A model generated the notes under the pieces. The model searched no databases, was not told the DNA's origin, and saw nothing but the letters and a program-made list of their open reading frames with translations. DNA of 64,000 nt from Hyphomicrobiales bacterium (GTDB lineage: Bacteria > Pseudomonadota > Alphaproteobacteria > Rhizobiales > Beijerinckiaceae). This document shows positions 33,933 to 42,209 of this stretch, one piece after another. The position numbers and the translations under genes were made by a program. Where the stretch lies: the NCBI GenBank assembly GCA_930633495.1, contig CAKNFJ010000001.1, forward strand, positions 2,999,001-3,063,000, in the 5' to 3' direction. How positions within the stretch are numbered: position 1 is the stretch's first letter; every line of letters starts with the position of its first letter.

Positions 33933-34907
33933 ATGACAGCCGATATCCGCGCTTCCGCCCTTCGCACCATCGCCACCGAGCGCGCCGGGCTCGACACGCT
34001 CCACGATGCGCTCGCCGACGGGCTCGGCGAGCCTTTCGCCGCAGCGGTGGCAATGATCCAGGCCGCGAGCGGCCGCGTGATCGTCTCCGGCATGGGCAAA
34101 TCCGGCCATGTCGGGCGCAAGCTCGCGGCGACGCTGGCCTCGACCGGCACGCCCGCCCATTTCGTCCACCCGGCCGAGGCGAGCCATGGCGATCTCGGCA
34201 TGGTGCGGCCCGAGGACGTCGTGATCGCCTTGTCCTGGTCGGGCGAGACGGCGGAGCTTGCCGCGCTGGTCGGCTACACACGCCGCTTCCGCGTCGGACT
34301 GATCGCCTTCACCTCCAACCCCGAGAGCACGCTCGGCAAGGAGGCCGATATCGCGCTGGTCCTGCCCAAGGTGGTGGAGGCCTGCCCCAACGGCCTCGCG
34401 CCCACGACCTCGACGACGATGCAGATCGCGCTCGGCGACGCGCTCGCCGTGGCCCTGCTAGAGGCGCGCGGCTTCTCCAAGCAGGATTTCTTCGTCTACC
34501 ATCCCGGCGGCAAGCTCGGCGCGCAGCTCAAGACGGTCGAAAGCATCATGCATCGCGGCGTCGAGCTGCCGCTGATCGGCCTCGACACGCTGCTGCCCGA
34601 CATCGTCTCGATGATCTCCGAAAAGAGCTTCGGCTGCGCCGTCGTGATGGATCTGGACGGAAAGCTTGCCGGCGTCGTCACCGACGGCGATCTGCGCCGG
34701 AAGGCGACCATGGGTGGCGGCGCCTCGCTCAGGGCGCGCGACATCATGACGGAGAATCCACGGCGTATCGGTCTCGATACGCTTGCCGTGGAGGCGCTGG
34801 AGCTGGTCAATCGCATGCGGATCACGGCGCTCGTCGTCGTCGACGGGCAGGAGCGGCCGGTCGGCCTCGTCCATGTCCACGACCTTCTGGCGATGGGCGT
34901 GGCTTAA
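33933..34907 (+). CDS. kpsF: D-arabinose 5-phosphate isomerase, KpsF/GutQ family
   Basis: A 324-residue cytosolic enzyme interconverting ribulose 5-phosphate and arabinose 5-phosphate, the first step towards Kdo for lipopolysaccharide. A SIS sugar-isomerase domain (about residues 30-175) contains VSGMGKSGHVGRKLAATLASTGTPAHFVHPAEASHGDLG and LSWSGET. Two CBS domains (about 205-324) follow. Length and order match KpsF/KdsD. The start is the ATG at 33933. No other Kdo or LPS gene lies next to it in this window. Confidence 0.95.
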   Translation: MTADIRASALRTIATERAGLDTLHDALADGLGEPFAAAVAMIQAASGRVIVSGMGKSGHVGRKLAATLASTGTPAHFVHPAEASHGDLGMVRPEDVVIALSWSGETAELAALVGYTRRFRVGLIAFTSNPESTLGKEADIALVLPKVVEACPNGLAPTTSTTMQIALGDALAVALLEARGFSKQDFFVYHPGGKLGAQLKTVESIMHRGVELPLIGLDTLLPDIVSMISEKSFGCAVVMDLDGKLAGVVTDGDLRRKATMGGGASLRARDIMTENPRRIGLDTLAVEALELVNRMRITALVVVDGQERPVGLVHVHDLLAMGVA

Positions 34908-34946
34908 CCCCCGCACCACCATCACATCGCAAGGTTTTCCAGACTG

Positions 34947-35165
34947 CGCGGGGAACCCTCTCCCCAATCTCGGGCTTGCCCGAGATTGGCATATAGGTTG
35001 TCGAAGTCGGCAACAGCCGACTTCGATTGGGAGAGGGCAGGGTGAGGGGTAGGCCGTTGGACACTGGAGCCGTGACCTGCCCGCTGCTGCGGTGAAGTTT
35101 TGCGAACTGGTCCCAGGGCCTACACCTCACCCCTGCCCCTCTCCTTACAGGAGAGGGGTTTCCCG
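34947..35165. repeat. Composite intergenic repeat, copy 1
   Basis: A nested palindromic element between kpsF and the merR-type gene. The left end starts GCGCGGGGAACCC. An outer stem pairs 34956-34969 with 35025-35037, enclosing two perfect hairpins: 34964-34975 with 34978-34989 (12 bp) and 35001-35011 with 35016-35026 (11 bp). The right end carries CCTCACCCCTGCCCCTCTCC followed by a GGAGAGGGG arm (9-bp hairpin at 35136-35158). Both ends recur at about 55581-55728. No coding sequence was recognised in this gap. Confidence 0.7.
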
Positions 35166-35209
35166 CGGTTCCTTGCGCCCTCTCTTGCCGTGGGCTTGTT
35201 GTTTCCTAT

Positions 35210-35236
35210 CTAAAGCTACAGAAGCTATAGTTTTAG
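35210..35236. promoter_or_regulatory. Candidate MerR-type operator
   Basis: An imperfect dyad, CTAAAGCTA and TAGTTTTAG (8 of 9 positions symmetric), is separated by nine bases, in AT-richer sequence directly upstream of the MerR-type gene start at 35246. Its position and form suit a MerR-family operator, so autoregulation is likely. The -35 element could not be placed with confidence. Confidence 0.6.
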
Positions 35237-35245
35237 AGGGCCGCC

Positions 35246-35692
35246 ATGACCGCGACGAACAAGCTCGAACGCGTGATGCCGATCGGCGCGTTGGCCGAGC
35301 GCACCGGCGTCAAGGTCGAGACGATCCGCTATTACGAGCAGGTCGGGCTCCTGCCGGAGCCGGAGCGCTCCGAGGGCAACCAACGCCGCTACGGCCGGCG
35401 CCACGCCGAGCGGCTGGCCTTCATCAAGCATGCGCGCGACCTCGGCTTCTCCGTCGATGCGATCCGCACGCTGCTCAGGCTCTCCGACACGCCCGGCATC
35501 GCCTGCGACGAGGCCCATGCGATCTCGGTCTCCCATCTCGAAGAGGTTCGGGACAAGATCGCGAAGCTGCGCTCGCTGGAGAAGGAGCTGGAGCGGATCG
35601 CCACCACCTGCTCGGGCGGGGTCGCAGCATGCGACTGCGCGATCATCGAGGCGCTCGCCGACCACGGCCAATGCGACCACGCTCATCATTGA
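35246..35692 (+). CDS. MerR-family regulator, Cd/Pb-sensor (CadR/PbrR) type
   Basis: A 148-residue metal-responsive regulator. The winged helix (residues 10-75) shows the MerR signature IGALAERTGVKVETIRYYEQVGLLPEPERSEGNQRRY. A long dimerisation helix follows, then a C-terminal metal loop. Cysteines fit the CadR/PbrR pattern: one in GIACDEAHA, a Cys-x6-Cys pair (CSGGVAAC), an adjacent CDC, and a Cys/His tail (HGQCDHAHH). Cadmium or lead sensing is inferred. No P-type ATPase or other metal-efflux gene is adjacent, so its main target lies elsewhere or is not yet recognised. Confidence 0.88.
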   Translation: MTATNKLERVMPIGALAERTGVKVETIRYYEQVGLLPEPERSEGNQRRYGRRHAERLAFIKHARDLGFSVDAIRTLLRLSDTPGIACDEAHAISVSHLEEVRDKIAKLRSLEKELERIATTCSGGVAACDCAIIEALADHGQCDHAHH

Positions 35693-35833
35693 GGCAGCCC
35701 GGCACAGCCTCTTTCCGCGAATCCGCGTGGTCATCCGGAGGCAAGCCCGGAATGAGGCGCGTTTTGATGCCAGACCGATCGCAAGGTCGATTGCCTCTCG
35801 TTTCCGGGGCGGAAAGGTTTAAATAGGGGCCCA

Positions 35834-35864
35834 GCCGGCAGGCGGAGCAGTGCTCCCTGCCGGT
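35834..35864 (+). other. Leader stem-loop upstream of a short ORF
   Basis: A strong hairpin pairs 35834-35841 with 35857-35864 and, past a two-base bulge, 35844-35848 with 35852-35856. It ends seven bases before the very strong AGGAGG ribosome-binding site of the short ORF at 35882. The rest of the 333-base gap (35693-36025) between the MerR gene and the helicase contains the short ORF and a second hairpin next to the helicase start. Confidence 0.55.
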
Positions 35865-35881
35865 CTCGCGAGGAGGGCGCG

Positions 35882-35995
35882 ATGCCGATATTGCGATTGC
35901 TTCCGGAGGGTTGCTCCCAAGAGGAGAACAAATCCCGATTCCGGCCGAGTCAGCGATTCGGCCTTGCTTCGTTCCAGACTCGTTCTGGATTCTAG
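35882..35995 (+). CDS. Putative 37-residue leader peptide or small protein
   Basis: A short ORF starts with ATG five bases after a perfect AGGAGG (35871-35876), one of the strongest ribosome-binding sites in the window. The product begins MPILRLLPEGCSQEENKS and ends in TRSGF; it has no signal peptide or membrane helix. Two small hairpins lie within it (35943-35963 and 35974-35988). It ends 30 bases before the helicase start. I do not recognise a family. It could be a regulatory leader peptide for the helicase gene, a small protein, or part of a structured RNA that happens to be open. Confidence 0.4.
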   Translation: MPILRLLPEGCSQEENKSRFRPSQRFGLASFQTRSGF

Positions 35996-36003
35996 CCCAC
36001 GCT

Positions 36004-36021
36004 CCCGCCCGTATGGGCGGG
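36004..36021 (+). promoter_or_regulatory. Hairpin occluding the helicase ribosome-binding region
   Basis: CCCGCCC and GGGCGGG form a perfect 7-bp stem with a four-base loop, ending four bases before the helicase ATG at 36026. The only purine-rich sequence available as a ribosome-binding site is in the downstream arm, so folding should limit initiation. This suggests translational control, possibly through the short ORF just upstream. Confidence 0.5.
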
Positions 36022-36025
36022 CGAG

Positions 36026-39000
36026 ATGATCGGCTCCGTCGCCTTGCTTCCGTTTCGTTCACTGCCGCCCGCCGCCCGCGCCCATGGCGTCACCGCGGTG
36101 CTGGGCCCTACCAATACCGGCAAGACCCACCTCGCCATCGAGCGCATGGTCGCCCATCCGACCGGGATGATCGGCCTGCCGCTGCGTCTGCTGGCGCGCG
36201 AGGTCTATCAGCGCACCGTCGACAAGGTCGGGCCGGAGGCCGTTGCCCTCGTCACCGGCGAGGAGAAGATCAAGCCGGAGCGGCCGCGCTTCTGGGTCTG
36301 CACCGTGGAAGCTATGCCGCGCGACCTCGCGGTGGATTTCGTCGCGATCGACGAGATCCAGCTCGCTGCCGATCTCGACCGTGGCCACGTCTTCACCGAC
36401 CGGCTGCTGAATCGCCGCGGCCGGGCCGAGACCATGCTGATCGGCGCCGGGACGATGAAGCCGCTGATCGAGCAGCTCATTCCCGGCGTCAACGTCGTCA
36501 CGCGCCCACGGCTTTCCAACCTGGCCTTCGCGGGCGACCGCAAGATCACCCGGCTGCCGCCGCGCTCCGCCATCGTCGCCTTCTCGGTCGAGGAGGTCTA
36601 TGCCATCGCCGAGCTGATCCGCCGGCAGAAGGGCGGGGCGGCCGTGGTGCTCGGCGCGCTCAGCCCACGCACGCGAAATGCCCAGGTCGAGATCTACCAG
36701 TCCGGCGACGTCGACTATCTCGTCGCCACCGACGCGATCGGCATGGGGCTCAATCTCGACGTCAACCACATCGCCTTCGCGGCGGACAAGAAGTTCGACG
36801 GGCATCACTACCGCAAGCTCAATCCCGCCGAATTCGGCCAGATCGCCGGCCGGGCCGGGCGGCATCTGCGGGACGGCACCTTCGGCACCAGCGGGCGCTG
36901 CCCGCCCTTCGACGCCGAGCTGGTCGAGGCGATCGAGAACCATCGCTTCGAGCCTGTGCGCCAGATGCAGTGGCGCAATTCCGATCTCGACCTGCGCTCG
37001 GTCGCGGGCCTCATCGACACGCTGAACATCCAGCCTTCCGAGCTCGGGCTGACGCGGGCGCTGATCGCCGAGGACATGACGACGCTGGAGGTGCTGGCGC
37101 GCGATGCCGATGTCTCGGGCCTGGCGCAGGGGCGCGCGGCGGTCGAGCGGCTCTGGGAAGTCTGCGGCCTGCCGGATTATCGCAAGATTTCCCCGATGCA
37201 GCACGCCGATCTCGCGATCACGCTCTATCTCAGGCTGATGCGCCATGGCCGGCTGGATCAGGACTGGTATGCGGCGCAACTTGCCTCGCTCGACCGCACC
37301 GATGGCGAGATCGACACGCTCTCCGCTCGCATTGCTCAGGTCCGCACTTGGACCTATGTCGCGAACCGTCCTGACTGGTTGCCTGATCCTGAGCATTGGC
37401 AGGGCATGGCTCGTCTTGTAGAGGACAAGCTGTCGGACGCTCTGCATGAGCGCCTGACCCATCGATTTGTCGATCGGCGCACCAGCGTGCTGATGCGCCG
37501 CTTGCGGGAGAATGCAATGTTGGAGGCTGAGGTCACCGCGACGGGCGACGTGCTCGTCGAGGGCCAGCATGTGGGGATGCTGCAGGGCTTCCGCTTTACG
37601 GCGGATCCGAAGGCGGGCGGGCCGGAGGTCAAGGCCCTGAACCTGGCGGCGATGAAGGCGCTGGGCGCCGAGATCGAGTCGCGGGCGGCGCGCGTCGTGC
37701 TGGCGGGCGACGATGCCTTCGTGCTCTCGCATGACGGGCTGGTGCGCTGGACCGGCGAGCCGGTGGCGCGCCTCGTCGCGGGCGACAAGGTGCTGGAGCC
37801 CCGCTTACGTCTGCTGGTGGAGGAGCATCTCACCGGCGCGGCCCGCGAGCAGGTCGAGGCGCGCCTCAATCTCTGGCTGAAGAATCACATCACCCGCCTG
37901 CTCGGCGCGGTCCAGATCCTGGAAGCGGCCGAGAACGTCACCGGCATCGCCCGTGGCATCGCCTATCAGGCGGCCGAGGCGCTGGGCGTCCTCGAACGTT
38001 CCAAGGTCGGCGAGGAGATGAAGGCGCTCGATCAGGAAGGTCGCGCCGCGCTGCGCCAGCTCGGCATCCGCTTCGGTGCTTTCCACATCTATATGCCGGC
38101 GCTGCTGAAGCCGGCGCCGCGCGCGCTTGCCGCCCAGCTCTGGGCGCTGAAGCATGGCGGGCCGGAGACGGCCGGGCTCGACGACATCGCCCATCTCGCC
38201 GCCTCGGGTCGCACCTCCTTCCCGGTCGACAAGGCCGTGCCGAAGGGGCTCTATCGCGCGGCGGGCTATCGCGTCTGCGGCGAGCGGGCCGTGCGCGTCG
38301 ACATCCTCGAACGCCTCGCCGATCTCATCCGCCCGGCGATCGCCTACCGCCCCGGTGTCACGCAAGGGGTACCGCCGGCCGGCGCCGCCGATCAGGACGG
38401 TTTCGTCGCCACCGGCGCAATGACCTCGCTCGTCGGCTGTGCCGGCGAGGATTTCGCCTCGATCCTGCGCTCGCTCGGCTATGTTTCGATCAAGCGCCCC
38501 GGCCCGGCGATCACGGTGCCGCTGGCGCCGCCGCCGGCCGCGACCGAGCCGGCGCAGCCTGTCGTTCCCGAGGCGGTTGCGACAGCGGAGGCTGGCTCCG
38601 AAGCCGCGCCGGGCGATGGCGAGGCCACCGAGGCTACTGCGGAGGTCGAGGTTTCGTCCGAGCCTGCCGCGTCCGTGCATGAGGACGCCTCTGCTGAGGC
38701 GGAAGCGCCCGTGGCCGAGGCCGCTGTCGTCGAGACGGCCGATGCGCCGATCCAGACCGAGGCCGAGCCCGATCAGGCGCCTGAGCCGGTTCCGGCCGAT
38801 GCGCTCGTCGCTCTTCCGATTGCCGACGAGGCGGCTCCTGCCGAGGCACCTACTGCCGAGGCCGCCCCGGCCGAGCCCGAGCTGCTCGAAGTCTGGCGGC
38901 CGCATCGCCATCAGGGCGGGCGCCGGCCCGAGCATAACCAGCGCGGACGCCGCGACGGCGAGCAGCGCCGTGGCGACCGGCCGCAGCGCGAAGGCCGTCC

Positions 39001-39349
39001 CGAAGGCGGCCAGCGCCGCGATCAGCGTCCGGCGGCTGCCCGCGCCGAGGGCGAGGCGGCCCAGGGGCAGCGGCAGGAACGGCCACGCCAGGACCAGCGC
39101 CCGCGTCAGGACGAGCGCCCCCGCCGCGACGACCAGCAGCCCCGGCAGGGGCGCCCGGAGGGTGGCCGGGGTCCGCGGCCCGACTTCAAGCGCGACGGCC
39201 GCCCCGGCGGCCCGCGGCGCGAAGATCGAAGCAACGAGCGCTTCCAGCAGCCGCAGCGTCCGCGCCCGGCCAATCGCGAGCCGGATCCGGATTCGCCCTT
39301 CGCCAAGCTCGCGGCGCTCAAGGCCCAGCTCGAAGGCGGCAAGAACTGA
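36026..39349 (+). CDS. SUV3-like DExD/H-box RNA helicase with disordered C-terminus
   Basis: A 1107-residue superfamily 2 helicase resembling mitochondrial SUV3 and its alphaproteobacterial relatives. Walker A is GPTNTGKT (27-34), motif II is DEIQ (from Asp109), and motif VI is QIAGRAGR (about 272-279). A helical SUV3 C-terminal region follows to about residue 800. The tail is low-complexity: Ala/Glu/Pro-rich (about 830-960), then Arg/Gln/Gly-rich (about 970-1090), suited to nucleic-acid or protein binding. It probably unwinds structured RNA during decay. The start lies just after a hairpin, and an S4 RNA-binding gene follows 24 bases downstream. Confidence 0.9.
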   Translation: MIGSVALLPFRSLPPAARAHGVTAVLGPTNTGKTHLAIERMVAHPTGMIGLPLRLLAREVYQRTVDKVGPEAVALVTGEEKIKPERPRFWVCTVEAMPRDLAVDFVAIDEIQLAADLDRGHVFTDRLLNRRGRAETMLIGAGTMKPLIEQLIPGVNVVTRPRLSNLAFAGDRKITRLPPRSAIVAFSVEEVYAIAELIRRQKGGAAVVLGALSPRTRNAQVEIYQSGDVDYLVATDAIGMGLNLDVNHIAFAADKKFDGHHYRKLNPAEFGQIAGRAGRHLRDGTFGTSGRCPPFDAELVEAIENHRFEPVRQMQWRNSDLDLRSVAGLIDTLNIQPSELGLTRALIAEDMTTLEVLARDADVSGLAQGRAAVERLWEVCGLPDYRKISPMQHADLAITLYLRLMRHGRLDQDWYAAQLASLDRTDGEIDTLSARIAQVRTWTYVANRPDWLPDPEHWQGMARLVEDKLSDALHERLTHRFVDRRTSVLMRRLRENAMLEAEVTATGDVLVEGQHVGMLQGFRFTADPKAGGPEVKALNLAAMKALGAEIESRAARVVLAGDDAFVLSHDGLVRWTGEPVARLVAGDKVLEPRLRLLVEEHLTGAAREQVEARLNLWLKNHITRLLGAVQILEAAENVTGIARGIAYQAAEALGVLERSKVGEEMKALDQEGRAALRQLGIRFGAFHIYMPALLKPAPRALAAQLWALKHGGPETAGLDDIAHLAASGRTSFPVDKAVPKGLYRAAGYRVCGERAVRVDILERLADLIRPAIAYRPGVTQGVPPAGAADQDGFVATGAMTSLVGCAGEDFASILRSLGYVSIKRPGPAITVPLAPPPAATEPAQPVVPEAVATAEAGSEAAPGDGEATEATAEVEVSSEPAASVHEDASAEAEAPVAEAAVVETADAPIQTEAEPDQAPEPVPADALVALPIADEAAPAEAPTAEAAPAEPELLEVWRPHRHQGGRRPEHNQRGRRDGEQRRGDRPQREGRPEGGQRRDQRPAAARAEGEAAQGQRQERPRQDQRPRQDERPRRDDQQPRQGRPEGGRGPRPDFKRDGRPGGPRREDRSNERFQQPQRPRPANREPDPDSPFAKLAALKAQLEGGKN

Positions 39350-39373
39350 GCGAGGCGAGGAGGCGCTGACCGC

Positions 39374-39682
39374 TTGCAGGAGCATCGCCAACGCCTCGAC
39401 AAATGGCTCTGGTTCGCGCGGTTCGCGCGCACCCGCCCGGCCGCCGTGCGTCTGGTGGAGGACGGGCATGTCCGAATCGAGGGGCGCCGCGCGGAGAACC
39501 CGGCGCAGGGCATCCGCGTCGGGGCGGTGCTGACGCTCGCCCTGCCGCACGCCACCATGGTCGTCCGGGTGCTGGGCTTCGCCGAGCGGCGCGGTCCGTT
39601 CGAAGCGGCGCGGCAGCTCTATGAGCGGCTCGACGGCGGCAGCGGCGATGCGCCGCATGCCGAAGTGGACGGCGGGGACTAA
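39374..39682 (+). CDS. S4-domain RNA-binding protein (Hsp15-like)
   Basis: A 102-residue protein with an S4 RNA-binding domain: QRLDKWLWFARFARTRPAAVRLVEDGHVRIEGRRAENPAQGIRVGAVLTLALP. This matches Hsp15, which recycles stalled 50S-nascent chain complexes in E. coli. The C-terminus is short and lacks the long basic tail of E. coli Hsp15. The best start is TTG at 39374 with GAGGAGG about eleven bases upstream. It is cotranscribed with the helicase, consistent with shared RNA metabolism. Confidence 0.85.
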   Translation: MQEHRQRLDKWLWFARFARTRPAAVRLVEDGHVRIEGRRAENPAQGIRVGAVLTLALPHATMVVRVLGFAERRGPFEAARQLYERLDGGSGDAPHAEVDGGD

Positions 39683-39854
39683 ATCCGCACCGTGCCGGCG
39701 GAGGGCGTCGAAAGCGGGGCGGGAATGGAAATCTTCCCCGCGACATCGCCGAAATGAAAGATCGTTCTGCCGAAGATCACGAAAACAGCCTTGAAACCTG
39801 CGCCGCGCAAGGGTTTATGGGGCTGTTTAGAAGCGTTGGAAGGGCCGGCCCGCC

Positions 39855-40190
39855 ATGACCTATGTGGTCACCGAGAACTGCATCAAGTGCAAGTACATGG
39901 ATTGCGTCGAGGTGTGCCCGGTCGACTGCTTCTATGAAGGCGAGAACATGCTCGTCATCCATCCCGACGAGTGCATCGACTGCGGCGTCTGCGAGCCGGA
40001 GTGCCCGGCCGAGGCGATCAAGCCCGATACCGAGCCGGGTCTCGAAAGCTGGCTCCAGCTCAATGGGAAGTATGCGGCGAGCTGGCCCAACATCACCCAG
40101 AAGAAGGACCCGCCAGCGGACGCGAAGGCGTTCGACGGCGTGCCGGACAAGCTCGCAATGCTCTCGCCGGAGCCGGGCGAAGGCGACTGA
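39855..40190 (+). CDS. fdxA: Ferredoxin FdxA, 7Fe-8S type
   Basis: A 111-residue cytosolic electron carrier. It has two cluster-binding blocks, [18 protein letters not shown] near residue 9 and [12 protein letters not shown] near residue 40. The spacing of the first block (Cys-x7-Cys-x3-CP) is that of a 3Fe-4S plus 4Fe-4S ferredoxin. The C-terminal extension ([16 protein letters not shown]) is characteristic of FdxA in alphaproteobacteria. It is a single gene, preceded by a 172-base gap and followed by the long carD leader. Confidence 0.96.
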   Translation: MTYVVTENCIKCKYMDCVEVCPVDCFYEGENMLVIHPDECIDCGVCEPECPAEAIKPDTEPGLESWLQLNGKYAASWPNITQKKDPPADAKAFDGVPDKLAMLSPEPGEGD

Positions 40191-40273
40191 TTTTCAGCCC
40201 TCCGGCACTGCTGCGCTGCATTAACCACGACTTGGCCATGCCCTGACGGGGGGACGCCTACCGGCGTTTACCT

Positions 40274-40302
40274 TTGATTCGGCGTGTTTTTTGTGCTACA
40301 AG
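40274..40302 (+). promoter_or_regulatory. Candidate promoter of carD
   Basis: TTGATT (40274-40279) and TACAAG (40297-40302) are separated by 17 bases, in a locally AT-rich patch between fdxA and carD. It would give a transcript starting near 40309 and a leader of about 258 bases before carD. The leader can form a hairpin with CCGGC/GCCGG at its centre and GAACGA/TCGTTC at its base (about 40372-40432). Nothing else was recognised in this 376-base gap (40191-40566). Confidence 0.5.
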
Positions 40303-40566
40303 CTAGACCCAGTCGAATTGGTTCCGCATGCCCCTGCGAGAGTCCCACAAACGGGGTGCCCCCTAAGATCAGAACGACAGGAATGGCCGGCCACCCAGCC
40401 GGTCTTCGATTGTCGTCCTCGTTCAGGGCGAAATGAAGCAGTCGACTGAGGGAGCGTGAAGCGGTGCCTTTCAAGCGTCGCATCAGGCGGAAGGTCTCCG
40501 GCCAATCGGCCGGGGACGGATCATCGCGTGCTCGCGTCGAGCGGGCCGGTCAGGAGTCGTAACGGC

Positions 40567-41166
40567 ATGTCCACTGCGAAGAAAGCTGTTGTGCGCCAGG
40601 GTTTCAAGACGGGCGAGTATGTCGTCTACCCGTCGCATGGCGTCGGCCAGATCACGGCGATCGAGGAACAGGAAGTCGCAGGTTTCAAACTCGAACTCTT
40701 CGTGGTCAGCTTCTCCAAGGACAAGATGACGTTGCGCGTTCCCACCGCGAAGGCCGCCAGCGTCGGTTTGCGCAAGCTCGCGGACGCCGAATCCGTCGCC
40801 AAGGCCCTGACCACGCTCACCGGCCGCGCCCGTATCAAGCGCACCATGTGGTCGCGTCGTGCGCAGGAATACGAAGCGAAGATCAATTCGGGCGATCTCG
40901 TCGCCATCGCCGAGGTCGTGCGCGATCTCTATCGCTCCGAGGCCCAGCCCGAGCAGTCCTATTCCGAGCGGCAGCTCTATGAAGCGGCGCTCGACCGCAT
41001 GACCCGCGAGATCGCGGTGGTCGACGACGTCACCGAGACCGAGGCTCTCAAGAAGATCGAGGGCCAGCTCGCCAAGTCGCCGCGCCGCGCCGGCAAGGCC
41101 GAGGCGGCGGATGCCGACGCGGATCTCGAGAACGACAACGAAGATATGCAGGAAGAGGCGGCCTGA
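40567..41166 (+). CDS. carD: CarD/CdnL-family transcriptional regulator
   Basis: A 199-residue protein that binds the RNA polymerase beta subunit and stabilises open complexes. The N-terminal Tudor-like domain (about residues 12-70) begins FKTGEYVVYPSHGVGQITAIEEQEVAGFKLELFVVSF. The helical DNA-binding domain follows, including KRTMWSRRAQEYEAKINSGDL. The tail is acidic (DADLENDNEDMQEEAA). The ATG at 40567 has AGGAG ten bases upstream; the frame opens further upstream, but the extension lacks family similarity. A strong terminator follows. Confidence 0.93.
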   Translation: MSTAKKAVVRQGFKTGEYVVYPSHGVGQITAIEEQEVAGFKLELFVVSFSKDKMTLRVPTAKAASVGLRKLADAESVAKALTTLTGRARIKRTMWSRRAQEYEAKINSGDLVAIAEVVRDLYRSEAQPEQSYSERQLYEAALDRMTREIAVVDDVTETEALKKIEGQLAKSPRRAGKAEAADADADLENDNEDMQEEAA

Positions 41167-41191
41167 GCGGTCCCCTTCCTTCAGGAATGCG

Positions 41192-41220
41192 AAACCCGGC
41201 GGGCGACCGCCGGGTTTTTT
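41192..41220 (+). terminator. Rho-independent terminator of carD
   Basis: An 11-bp stem (AAACCCGGCGG paired with CCGCCGGGTTT, four-base loop) runs directly into a tract of T. It starts 26 bases after the carD stop, next to the convergent dienelactone hydrolase gene. Confidence 0.92.
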
Positions 41221-41249
41221 GTTGGCCGACCCAAGGGCAACGCCGGCCC

Positions 41250-42119
41250 TTAAGCCGTCCCGGTGCCGGCCTTGAGGAAGGCGACCGTCCGCGCCCAGGC
41301 CTGCTTCGCCGCAGCGGCGTTGTAGCGCTCGGCGCTGGTGTCGTTCATGAAGGCGTGGTCGACATCCGGGTAGACGATGGCCTCGTGCTGGACGCCGGCG
41401 GCCTGCAACGCCTTCTCGTAGTCGGGCAGCATCTGGACGAGGCGCGCATCGCGCGAGGCCTGCTGGATGAGCAGGCGGGCCTTGATCTGTGGCACCTTGG
41501 CGAGATCAGGCGAGCGGCCATAGAACACGACGCCGGCCGCGAGCTCCGGCGCCGAGACGGCAAGGTCGTTGACCACGCCACCACCCCAGCAGAAGCCGAC
41601 CGCGCCGACCTTGCCGGTTGCATCCGGGCGGGAGGCGAGATATTTCAGCGCGGCGCGCCCTTGTGCAACGACGGCGTCGGGCGAGAGTTGCGGGAACAGC
41701 GCGCGGGCGGCGTCGGGATCACTCGGCGTGCCGCCGAGCGGGGTCAGGAAATCGAGCCCGAGCGCCGTGAAGCCCTCCAGCGCCATGCGGCGGGTGACGT
41801 CCTCGATATGCGGGTTCAGGCCGCGATTCTCATGGATGACGAGCACGCCGCCGCGCTTCGCCTCGGCCTTCGGCGTGGCGAGGTAGCCCCTGAGCGCGAC
41901 GCCGCCGACCGTGATGTCCAGACGCGAGGTGGTGAGTCGCGCATCGTCGGCCGCGACCTGCTGGGCCTGCGCATAATTCGGCTCCAGCAGGGCGAGCGCC
42001 GCTTCAGCTGCCGCAGCGGAGCCGGCGATGCCCAGGAGCCGATTCATGAAGATGCGTCGGTCGAGCGGCTTGTGCGTGTATTCGTCGTAGAGTTCGACGA
42101 TCCTGCGATCGAGCGCCAT
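41250..42119 (-). CDS. Dienelactone hydrolase family protein, probably exported
   Basis: A 289-residue alpha/beta hydrolase. Residues 21-52 look like a twin-arginine-type signal (DRRIFMNRLLGIAGSAAAAEAALALL ending near AQAQ). The DLH core follows, with HENRGLNPHIEDVTRRMALEGF, the cysteine nucleophile in VGAVGFCWGGG, and the C-terminal histidine in VDHAFMND, a complete Cys-Asp-His triad pattern. The substrate in vivo is unknown, because many family members do not act on dienelactone. It is a single gene, convergent with carD and preceded by a 90-base gap. Confidence 0.88.
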   Translation of the reverse strand: MALDRRIVELYDEYTHKPLDRRIFMNRLLGIAGSAAAAEAALALLEPNYAQAQQVAADDARLTTSRLDITVGGVALRGYLATPKAEAKRGGVLVIHENRGLNPHIEDVTRRMALEGFTALGLDFLTPLGGTPSDPDAARALFPQLSPDAVVAQGRAALKYLASRPDATGKVGAVGFCWGGGVVNDLAVSAPELAAGVVFYGRSPDLAKVPQIKARLLIQQASRDARLVQMLPDYEKALQAAGVQHEAIVYPDVDHAFMNDTSAERYNAAAAKQAWARTVAFLKAGTGTA

Positions 42120-42209
42120 TCATGCCTCCCTTTGCGCGATGGCGGCGATCATAGCGACGTATTCGCCAAGCGCAGGAGGCGGGCGCAGCGGCTCGCAGCC
42201 TTGTGAAGC

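Noticed and set aside
35911..37374. 487-codon frame overlapping the helicase start
   Set aside because: It is Arg-rich and out of frame with the helicase, whose Walker A and DEIQ motifs cover the same DNA.
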